A stretch of DNA of 6,622 nt, from contig JBNJGE010000199.1 in assembly GCA_051747505.1 (NCBI GenBank), forward strand, positions 1 through 6,622, read 5' to 3'. This document shows, one piece after another, positions 1-5,840 of this stretch. A model generated the notes under the pieces. The model saw only the letters and a list, made by a program, of their open reading frames with translations. It was not told the DNA's origin and ran no database searches. This stretch comes from Albimonas sp051747505. GTDB lineage: Bacteria; Pseudomonadota; Alphaproteobacteria; Rhodobacterales; Rhodobacteraceae. The position numbers were made by a program, and so were the translations under genes. How positions within the stretch are numbered: the stretch's first letter is position 1; every line of letters begins with the position of its first letter.

Positions 1-36
1 CCCGCCCGGCGGCCCCGGGCCGGCAGGGCCGATCAT
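1..36 (-). CDS. Possible start of a further gene, cut by the window edge
   Basis: An ATG at 36 on the minus strand is preceded by AAGGAAGGAA with about 6 nt between AAGGA and the ATG, a good ribosome binding site. The twelve visible codons read MIGPAGPGPPGG and stay open to the edge. The residues are low-complexity Gly/Pro and give no hint of function. The call rests on the binding site and on the same-strand, operon-like position only; it could be chance in GC-rich DNA. Confidence 0.35.
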   Translation of the reverse strand, partial: MIGPAGPGPPGG

Positions 37-123
37 TCGGGTTCCTTCCTTTCCAGTCTGCCCCGCCGTCAGCCGCCAAGGCAAGCCCCCGACCGGTCAC
101 CGGGACGCCCCGGGGCCTTCTCC
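37..123. other. Intergenic gap, no clear terminator
   Basis: These 87 nt follow the stop of the ThDP enzyme. They contain a 10-bp palindrome GCCCCGGGGC (107-116) and a short CCGGTGACCGG repeat, but no stem followed by a T-run on the minus strand. A purine-rich stretch at the low-coordinate end (AAGGAAGGAA on the minus strand) looks like a ribosome binding site for a following gene. No promoter could be recognised by eye. Confidence 0.5.
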
Positions 124-1869
124 TCACGCCACGCGGTCGCCCTTGCGGACCTGCGCCGCGCGGTTGTCCACGGCCGGGAGCATCTTCGCCGGGTCGCGCG
201 TGACCACCACGTCGAGGATCGTCGGGCGGTCCCGCTCCGCCAGCCCTGCGCGGATGGCGGGGGCGAGGTCCTCCGGCCGCTCCACGCGTATGCCCTGGCA
301 GTCGAAGCCCTCGGCGATGCGGGCGTAGTTCGTCTCGCGCAGGTCGGAGGACTGGTAGGCGCCCTCGCCGTACATCAGGTGCTGGAGGGCCTTCACGTAG
401 CCCGAGGCGGCGTTGTTCACGACCATCAGCGTGAAGCCGAGATTCATGCGCCGGGCGGTCTCCAGCTCCCCCAGGGTCATGTTGAAGCCGCCGTCGCCGG
501 TGATGCCGACCACGGGGGCGTCCTCGCCCAGCGCCCGCTTGCCCAGCACGGCGCCCATGCAGCCCGGCAGGCCGTAGCCGATGGAGGCGAAGCCGCGGTC
601 GGGGACGAAGGCGCGGCCCGGGGCCTTGGTGTCGAACAGCAGCCCGCCCCAGTGCGCGGCGAAGCCGCCGTCGGCGATCAGCGCGGCGCCGGCGGGCAGG
701 AGCCCGTTCAGCTCGTGCATCATGCGGGCCATGTTGATGGGGACCTCCTCCGAGGTCAGGCGGGGGTCGACGGAGCGGCGCCATTCGGCCATGCGCGCGG
801 CGACGTCGTCGATATAGGGGGCGCGGGCCTGCGCCAGGCGGGGCGCGTCGCCGGACATCAGGCGGTGGAGGTCCTCGATGCTCTCGCGCACGTCGCCCCA
901 CAGGGCGAGCTCGGGCTCCAGCGTGCGGCCGAACTCCTCGGCGACGTTGTCGAGATGGATGACGCGGGCGCCCGGGCCGGGGACGGTGTAGCGCTTGGTG
1001 GCGATCTCGCCCAGCTTGCAGCCGACGACGAAGAGGAGGTCGGACTCCTCGATCAGCTTGTTGGCGATGCGGTCGTAGCGGCCGAACAGCCCGGCGTTGT
1101 GCCGGGAGGTGCAGGCGACGGCGCCCTTGCCCGTCATGGTGTGGGCGACGGGGATGCCGGTGGCCTCGGCGAAGGCGGCGACGGCGGAGGCGGCGCCTGA
1201 GAGGTGCACGCCGCCGCCGCAGAGCATCAGCGGGCGCTCGGCCTCCGCCAGCATGCGCGCGGCGCGCGCCGCGTCCTCCGCCGCGGGGCGGCAGCGCAGG
1301 GCGGGGATGGCGGCGCAGCGGGGGTCGCCCTCGAACTCGTCGGGGGCGAAGGAGGCCATCTCGTGGGCGATGTCCTCGGGCACCTGCAGGACCACGGGGC
1401 CCGGGCGGCCGGAGGTGGCGACGCGGAAGGCGCGGCGGGCCAGCTCCGGGATGCGGGCGATGTCCTCGACGCGGATGAGCTCCTTGCAGGCGGGGCGCAG
1501 GATCTCGGCCTGGCGGCATTCCTGGGTCATGTTCTTCCAGGAATGGGCGCGGTGGCTGTCGCCGGCGACGGCGATCATGGGGGTGCCGGCGTTCAGCGCC
1601 TCCACCAGCCCGGTGACGAGGTTGGTGGCGCCGGGGCCCAGGGTGGCGTCCACCAGCCCGACGCGGCCCGTCACCTTGGCGTAGGCGTCGGCGGCGAAGG
1701 CGCCGAGACGCTCGTCGTTGATCAGGCTGTGCTGGAGGCCGAGGCGGCGCGCGGCGTCGTAGAAGGGCAGCAGCTGGAAGCCGCCCATGCCGAACATCGG
1801 CCCGGCCTCATGCGCGATCAGCATCCGGGCGAGCGCCTCGCCCCCGGTCATCTGGTTGGGAAAGCTCAC
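124..1869 (-). CDS. Acetolactate synthase-like ThDP-dependent enzyme of unassigned substrate
   Basis: A 581-residue single-chain ThDP enzyme with the three-domain plan of the acetolactate synthase/pyruvate oxidase superfamily. The N-terminal PYR domain (about 7-172) has Glu53 in INDERLGAFAADAYAKVTG, the ThDP-activating Glu, and LGPGATN (77-83). The middle domain (about 195-340) has LCGGGVHLSG (216-225) and TMTGKGAV (244-251). The C-terminal PP domain (about 385-562) has GFASIGYGLPGCMGA (426-440) and the ThDP/Mg motif running from GDG (458-460) to NN (485-486). It would act in the cytoplasm on a 2-oxoacid or related carbonyl, forming or breaking a C-C bond. True acetolactate synthase is doubtful: the GQV segment reads GDS (103-105), IPGG reads MGG, and no regulatory subunit is nearby. 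The start is GTG at 1869, with AAAGGA and a 7-nt spacer, 15 nt after dctM. Glyoxylate carboligase is unlikely because Glu53 is present. Confidence 0.9.
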   Translation of the reverse strand: MSFPNQMTGGEALARMLIAHEAGPMFGMGGFQLLPFYDAARRLGLQHSLINDERLGAFAADAYAKVTGRVGLVDATLGPGATNLVTGLVEALNAGTPMIAVAGDSHRAHSWKNMTQECRQAEILRPACKELIRVEDIARIPELARRAFRVATSGRPGPVVLQVPEDIAHEMASFAPDEFEGDPRCAAIPALRCRPAAEDAARAARMLAEAERPLMLCGGGVHLSGAASAVAAFAEATGIPVAHTMTGKGAVACTSRHNAGLFGRYDRIANKLIEESDLLFVVGCKLGEIATKRYTVPGPGARVIHLDNVAEEFGRTLEPELALWGDVRESIEDLHRLMSGDAPRLAQARAPYIDDVAARMAEWRRSVDPRLTSEEVPINMARMMHELNGLLPAGAALIADGGFAAHWGGLLFDTKAPGRAFVPDRGFASIGYGLPGCMGAVLGKRALGEDAPVVGITGDGGFNMTLGELETARRMNLGFTLMVVNNAASGYVKALQHLMYGEGAYQSSDLRETNYARIAEGFDCQGIRVERPEDLAPAIRAGLAERDRPTILDVVVTRDPAKMLPAVDNRAAQVRKGDRVA

Positions 1870-1876
1870 GGTCGGG

Positions 1877-1882
1877 TCCTTT
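1877..1882 (-). promoter_or_regulatory. Ribosome binding site deciding a GTG start
   Basis: AAAGGA sits in the short gap after dctM, 7 nt before GTG at 1869. It supports GTG rather than the ATG six codons later (Met7), which would leave a spacing too long. Confidence 0.65.
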
Positions 1883-1884
1883 CG

Positions 1885-3180
1885 TCAGATGCGGTAGCCC
1901 AGCGCCTCGGGCAGCCAGAGCGTGATGGCGGGGAAGGCGATGACGGCCAGCAGCGCCAGCGTCATGGACAGGATCAGCCACAGCGCCCAGGGCACGGTGG
2001 ACTCGATGGGCACCCGGGCGATGCGGGCGGTCACCATCAGGTTCACGGCCACGGGGGGCGTGAACTGGCCGATGGCGATGTTCATGGCCATCAGCACCCC
2101 GAACCAGGTGAGGTTCCAGCCGAAGGCGGTGGCGATGGGCACCAGCAGGGGCAGGGCGATCAGGTAGATGGAGACGCCGTCGAGCACCATGCCCGCCAGC
2201 AGCAGCATGCCCATGACCAGAAGCAGGACCACGGTTCCGTCCTCGCTGAGCGCCAGGATCCCCTCGGCGGCCGCGTCGAAGCCGCCCAGCGTGGAGCCCG
2301 CCCAGGTGAAGAGGCCCGCGAGCGAGATGACGATCATGATGGCGGCCGAGGTCTCCGCGCTCTCGGCCAGCACGCGGTAGATGTCGCGCAGGCCCAGGCG
2401 GCGGTAGATCACCGTGCCGACGATGAAGCCGTAGCCTGCGGCGACGGCGGCGGCCTCGGTCGGGGTGAAAAGGCCGCTGCGCAGCCCGCCCAGGATGATG
2501 ACGGGGGCCAGCAGGGCGGGGATGGCGTTGACGAGGCTGGGCCAGAAGGGCGGACGCTCGGCCGACTCCCCGACGCCGAAGTCGTGGCGGCGGCTGAGCA
2601 GGACGGAGGGCAGGATCACCGCCAACCCCGCCAGCAGGCCGGGGAAGATGCCCGCGGCGAAGAGCGCGCGCAGATCCATGCCCGGGACCATGATCGAGTA
2701 GATGATCAGCGCGATGGAGGGCGGGATCAGGATGGCGGTGGAGGCGGAGGCGGCGATCAGGCTCGCCGAGAAGGCGGGCGGGTAGCCGGCCCGGCGCATG
2801 GCGCCGATCATGATCGTGGCGACCGCCGCGGCGTCCGCGGGGCCGGAGCCGGACATGCCCCCCATGATCAGGCAGACCAGCGTGGCGACGACCGCCAGCC
2901 CCCCGCGCCGGCGTCCGACGATGGACTCGGCCAGTGTGACGAGGCGCGCGGCCACGCCCGACCGCTCGAACACCATGCCGGTGAGGATGAAGAGCGGGAT
3001 GGCGATGAGCGGATACTTGGCGATGGAGGCGTAGGCGTTGGAGCCGACCATGGCGGCCATGGACGGGTCCAGCCCGACCACCACCGCCGCCACGCCCGCC
3101 AGCCCCAGCGCCACGGCGATGGGCGCGCCGACCAGCAGCAGGGCCGCGAAGCCCAGCAGGAGGACGAGGTTGCCGTCCAT
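1885..3180 (-). CDS. dctM: TRAP transporter large permease subunit, DctM family
   Basis: A 431-residue, strongly hydrophobic permease of the DctM family (ion-transporter superfamily), normal in length, with about a dozen hydrophobic segments. It is the ion-coupled channel subunit, driven in characterised members by a sodium gradient. Visible marks: PLFILTG (62-68); GGMSGSGPADAAAVATI (107-123), the first inverted-repeat hairpin region that helps form sodium sites; LIPPSIALIIYS (151-162); FTPTEAAAVAA (238-248); LDGVSIYLIALPLLVPIA (333-350); and GQFTPPVAVNL (371-381), the matching second-repeat motif. The ATG at 3180 overlaps the dctQ stop by one base (TGATG), and the sequence before it has only a weak GGCGGGG, so reinitiation by ribosomes ending dctQ is likely. 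A longer reading from 3240 adds 20 residues that belong to the dctQ region. The ThDP enzyme starts 15 nt after its stop. Confidence 0.96.
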   Translation of the reverse strand: MDGNLVLLLGFAALLLVGAPIAVALGLAGVAAVVVGLDPSMAAMVGSNAYASIAKYPLIAIPLFILTGMVFERSGVAARLVTLAESIVGRRRGGLAVVATLVCLIMGGMSGSGPADAAAVATIMIGAMRRAGYPPAFSASLIAASASTAILIPPSIALIIYSIMVPGMDLRALFAAGIFPGLLAGLAVILPSVLLSRRHDFGVGESAERPPFWPSLVNAIPALLAPVIILGGLRSGLFTPTEAAAVAAGYGFIVGTVIYRRLGLRDIYRVLAESAETSAAIMIVISLAGLFTWAGSTLGGFDAAAEGILALSEDGTVVLLLVMGMLLLAGMVLDGVSIYLIALPLLVPIATAFGWNLTWFGVLMAMNIAIGQFTPPVAVNLMVTARIARVPIESTVPWALWLILSMTLALLAVIAFPAITLWLPEALGYRI

Positions 3181-3698
3181 CAGCCCCGCCGCCCGCGCCA
3201 GCGGTCCCGCGCGAAGAGCAGCAGGCGCAGGACGATCCACACCGACAGGATCGGCGCCCAGACGGTGTAGATCCAGACCGGGTTGCCCAGGCCCGGCGAG
3301 GTTTCCTCGAAGCGGTAGTTGTCCCAGGCGAGCGTGCCGCCATGCCAGATCAGCAGGGCGAACATGACCAGCGAGGACAGGATCGCCAGCGCGTCGCAGA
3401 CGCCGCGCAGCGTGCGGGGCAGGCGGTCGCGGAAGAAGGTCAGGCGCAGATGGCCGTTCTTGGCGAAGGCCGCGGCGGCGCCGATGAAGGTCATGAAGAC
3501 CAGCAGGAAGACCGAGTATTCCTCGGTGAAGGCGAAGGAGGTGTCGGTGGCGTAGCGCACGATCACGTTGGCGAAGCTGATCAGGCAGATCAGCGCCATG
3601 GCCGCGGCGCCCAGCGCCTCGTCCAGGCGCAGGAGCGGCTGGGGGCGGGGCCCCTGCTCCTCGTCGTCGTCCTCGCGGGCGTGGTCTGCGTCGCTCAC
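3180..3698 (-). CDS. dctQ: TRAP transporter small membrane subunit, DctQ family
   Basis: A 172-residue small TRAP membrane protein with four predicted transmembrane segments at about 28-48, 57-78, 102-123 and 143-163, the usual DctQ layout. Family-typical pieces are NVIVRY (44-49) at the end of segment 1, and TEEYSVFLLVFMTFIGAAAAFAKNGHLRL, split here as TEEYSVFLLV (58-67) through NGHLRL (81-86). The N terminus is highly acidic (HAREDDDEEQ, 6-15) before the first segment and the C terminus is Arg-rich, consistent with inner-membrane insertion. The start is taken as GTG at 3698, preceded by a purine-rich GGGGGGAG with about 7-nt spacing; the frame is open upstream to an ATG at 3839, but that would overlap the end of dctP and add a Pro/Arg-rich stretch with no family character. 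It couples to dctM through a one-base TGATG overlap. It would pair with DctM in the membrane complex. Confidence 0.9.
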   Translation of the reverse strand: MSDADHAREDDDEEQGPRPQPLLRLDEALGAAAMALICLISFANVIVRYATDTSFAFTEEYSVFLLVFMTFIGAAAAFAKNGHLRLTFFRDRLPRTLRGVCDALAILSSLVMFALLIWHGGTLAWDNYRFEETSPGLGNPVWIYTVWAPILSVWIVLRLLLFARDRWRGRRG

Positions 3699-3723
3699 CG
3701 GGAAGCTCCCCCCTCGAAGGGCG

Positions 3724-3747
3724 GGAGGGCGGCGCGGGCCGCCCTCC
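3724..3747 (-). promoter_or_regulatory. Perfect 10-bp hairpin between dctP and dctQ
   Basis: In the 61-nt dctP-dctQ gap, GGAGGGCGGC is followed by a 4-nt loop (CCGC) and the exact complement GCCGCCCTCC. The stem begins 12 nt after the dctP stop. No U-run follows, so it is not a standard intrinsic terminator. Its place suits an mRNA stabiliser or partial attenuator that keeps dctP transcript in excess of dctQM, as is common for binding-protein transporters. The structure is seen directly; the role is inferred. Confidence 0.65.
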
Positions 3748-3759
3748 GCGCCGGCCGGG

Positions 3760-4788
3760 TCAGCGGTTGGCGATGGACTCCTCGGCCATCTCGACCAGCT
3801 CGGGGCCGATCCGCTCCTTCCACTCGGCGTAGACCTCACGGGTCGCGTCGATGAAGGCCTGGCGCTCCTCGTCGGTGAGCTGGGTGACCTCGACGCCCAT
3901 GGACTCGATGTCCTCGACCACGCTGCGGTCCTCGCCGACCAGCCCGTCGCGCGCCACCTCGATGCCGTGGGCGCCGGCCTCCAGCGCGGCCTGGCGCACG
4001 ATCTCCTGATCCTCGGACGTGAAGGAGTTCCAGACCTCCTCGTTCACGGCGAAGATCAGGGGGTCGGCCACGTAGTGCCACTCGGTGACGTATTTCTGGC
4101 CGACCTCGTGCATCTTGGCGATGGTGTAGATGGTCAGCGGGTTCTCCTGCCCGTCCACGGCGCCGGTGGTCAGGGCGGGCTTCGCGTCGGCCCAGCTCAT
4201 CTGGGTGGGGTTGGCGCCGAGCGTGGAGAAGATGTCGTTGAACAGCGGCGAGCCGACCACGCGCATCTTCAGGCCCTCGAGGTCCTCGGGCATCCGGATC
4301 GCACGCTTGGAGTTGGTCACCTCGCGGAAGCCGTTTTCCGCCCAGGCCAGCGGCACCACGCCCTTGTCGCGGATGATCTCGAACAGCCGCTCTCCGACCG
4401 GGCCCTGGGTCAGCGCGTCGAGCGCCGCGTAGTCGGGCATCAGGAAGGGCAGCGAGAACAGGTTGAGCTCCTTGATCTGCGGCGACCAGTTGATGGTCGA
4501 GCCCACGGCCATGTCGATGACGCCGCGGCGCATGGCGGTGAACTCCTTGGTCTGGTCGCCCGCGACCAGGGAGACGCCGGGATAGAGCTTCATGTTGATG
4601 CGCCCGTCGGTGCGCTCCTCCACCAGCTCCACCCATTTCGCGGCGGCGATGCCCCAGGGGAAGGGCTCGGGGACGACGGTCGAGACCTTGTACTCGTTCT
4701 TGTAGTCCTGCGCGGCGGCGGGGAGCGCGCCGCCCGCGATGACGGCGGCCGCGCCCGCGGCGGCCAGAAGCTGGGTCCAGATGGCCAT
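3760..4788 (-). CDS. dctP: TRAP transporter periplasmic solute-binding protein, DctP family
   Basis: A 342-residue extracytoplasmic binding protein of the TRAP DctP family, normal in length. Residues 1-26 form an Ala-rich signal peptide with a likely cleavage after AAA (24-26), before QDY; the mature protein would be periplasmic. Family marks are EPFPWGIAAAKWVELVEERT (41-60), GLKMRV (172-177) with Arg176 at the place of the family's carboxylate-binding Arg (Arg147 in the sialic acid protein SiaP), and TTGAVDGQENP (207-217), the TRAP signature. A carboxylated ligand is therefore likely, but its identity is not readable. The start at 4788 is fixed by the signal peptide and by AAGGAGG with an 8-nt spacer; the frame stays open upstream through E1 beta but that part is out-of-frame Arg-rich noise. 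The gene follows E1 beta by 53 nt and precedes dctQ by 61 nt containing a hairpin. An oddity is that no Lys or Arg precedes the hydrophobic core of the signal peptide. Confidence 0.95.
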   Translation of the reverse strand: MAIWTQLLAAAGAAAVIAGGALPAAAQDYKNEYKVSTVVPEPFPWGIAAAKWVELVEERTDGRINMKLYPGVSLVAGDQTKEFTAMRRGVIDMAVGSTINWSPQIKELNLFSLPFLMPDYAALDALTQGPVGERLFEIIRDKGVVPLAWAENGFREVTNSKRAIRMPEDLEGLKMRVVGSPLFNDIFSTLGANPTQMSWADAKPALTTGAVDGQENPLTIYTIAKMHEVGQKYVTEWHYVADPLIFAVNEEVWNSFTSEDQEIVRQAALEAGAHGIEVARDGLVGEDRSVVEDIESMGVEVTQLTDEERQAFIDATREVYAEWKERIGPELVEMAEESIANR

Positions 4789-4796
4789 GGTCGTTT

Positions 4797-4803
4797 CCTC
4801 CTT
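4797..4803 (-). promoter_or_regulatory. Strong ribosome binding site for dctP
   Basis: AAGGAGG with an 8-nt spacer to the ATG at 4788. It is the strongest site in the window apart from that of E1 beta, and it lies in the 53-nt gap between genes rather than inside a coding region. This fits the high output a binding protein needs and fixes the dctP start. Confidence 0.75.
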
Positions 4804-4841
4804 GTCGTGACCGGGTCGTCTTCTTGTTGTCCTCCTCCGCC

Positions 4842-5840
4842 TCAGCCCGCCGCGGCGGGCGCAAGGCCGAGCATCTCCCGCGCCGCCCCGGCGATGGCCG
4901 CGGGCGTGACGCGGACGCGGTCCTCCAGCGGAGGGGCGTAGCTGACCGGGATGCGCGGCGCCCCCAGCCGGCGGACCGGCGCCTTGAGATCGGCGTGCAG
5001 GCGCTCGGCGACCGTGGCGGCGATCTCGGCTCCGAAGCCGCCGGCGGCGACGGCCTCGTGCGCCACCAGCAGCCGCCCGGTGCGGCGCACGCTGTCGAGG
5101 ACCGCCGCCCGGTCCCAGGGCCAGATCGTGCGCAGGTCGATCACCTCCGCCTCCGCGCCCTCGGCGGCGAGCGTCTCGGCCGCGCGCAGGGCGTCGTGGA
5201 CCGTCGCCGACCAGCTCACCAGCGTCAGATCCCGCCCCGGGCGGGCGAGGCGCGCGCGGCCCAGCTCGGCGGCCGGGTCGGCGGGCAGGTCGCCGACCTC
5301 GCCCTCCAGCTGCCAGAGGTTCTTGTGCTCCATGAACACGACGGGGTCGTCGCAGCGGATGGCGCCGACCAGCAGCGTGCGCAGGTCCTCGGGCATCGCG
5401 GGGGTTACGACCACCAGCCCGGGGATATGCGCGTACCACGCCTCCAGCGACTGGGAGTGCTGGGCGGCGGAGGAGCGCCACATGCCGATCGGCTCGCGCA
5501 CCACCATCGGCACGCGCGACTGGCCGCCGAACATGTAGCGCGCCTTGGCCGCCTGGTTGACCAGCTCGTCCACCGCGCACAGCGCGAAGTCGGAGAAGCG
5601 CATCTCCACCACCGGCCGGGTGCCCATCATGGCCGCGCCGACCGAGGCGCCGAGGATAGCGGACTCGGAGATCGGGGCGTCGGAGATGCGGTCCGGCCCG
5701 AACTCTTCCACCAGCCCGGCATACTGGCCGAACACCCCGCCGCGGCCGAGATCCTCCCCTACGGCCCAGACCAGCGGGTCGCGGCGCATTTCCTCGGCCA
5801 GCGCGAGGCGGGCGGCCTCGATATAGGTCATGCGGGTCAT
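4842..5840 (-). CDS. 2-oxoacid/acetoin dehydrogenase E1 component, beta subunit
   Basis: Complete 332-residue E1 beta chain, a normal length for the family (about 325-345). It supplies the second half of the ThDP site in the alpha2beta2 E1 enzyme. Visible motifs: GED (28-30); DAPISESA (54-61) with Glu59, the position that activates ThDP; VEMRFSDFA (78-86) and NQAAKARYM (95-103); GGQ..VPMVVREP (105-117); His128 in QHSQSLEAW, the conserved active-site His; and the C-terminal transketolase-like domain with VIDLRTIWPWD (233-243) and HEAVAAGGFGAEI (261-273). The start at 5840 overlaps the E1 alpha stop as ATGA and has AGGAGG at 5853-5848 with a 7-nt spacer; a second ATG at 5831 is possible but less well placed. 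The overlap implies translational coupling and 1:1 expression with E1 alpha. No lipoyl-bearing E2 gene follows, which is where it sits in many aco and pdh operons. Substrate unassigned. Confidence 0.95.
   Translation of the reverse strand: MTRMTYIEAARLALAEEMRRDPLVWAVGEDLGRGGVFGQYAGLVEEFGPDRISDAPISESAILGASVGAAMMGTRPVVEMRFSDFALCAVDELVNQAAKARYMFGGQSRVPMVVREPIGMWRSSAAQHSQSLEAWYAHIPGLVVVTPAMPEDLRTLLVGAIRCDDPVVFMEHKNLWQLEGEVGDLPADPAAELGRARLARPGRDLTLVSWSATVHDALRAAETLAAEGAEAEVIDLRTIWPWDRAAVLDSVRRTGRLLVAHEAVAAGGFGAEIAATVAERLHADLKAPVRRLGAPRIPVSYAPPLEDRVRVTPAAIAGAAREMLGLAPAAAG

Noticed and set aside
92..116. Palindromes after the ThDP enzyme as an intrinsic terminator
   Set aside because: The stems are short and GC-only, they compete with one another, and no T-run follows on the minus strand.
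379..1200. A 273-codon open frame on the plus strand
   Set aside because: Antisense to the ThDP enzyme, low-complexity Gly/Ala/Val composition, no recognisable motif.
124..1869. Assignment as biosynthetic acetolactate synthase (ilvB)
   Set aside because: No regulatory small subunit or ilvC is nearby, key substrate-side segments differ, and the neighbours are transport and E1 genes.
1204..3270. A 688-codon open frame on the plus strand
   Set aside because: It lies antisense to dctM, part of dctQ and the ThDP enzyme, which have clear family motifs. Its product is a Gly/His/Gln/Asp/Arg-rich low-complexity string without domains, typical of the opposite strand of GC-rich genes lacking AT-rich stop codons.
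1808..3343. A 511-codon Arg/Pro/His-rich frame on the minus strand
   Set aside because: A frame-shifted reading of dctM; the real frame carries the transmembrane segments and DctM motifs.
3568..4941. A 457-codon open frame on the plus strand
   Set aside because: Antisense to dctP and the end of E1 beta; its product looks like a shadow translation of the binding-protein gene.
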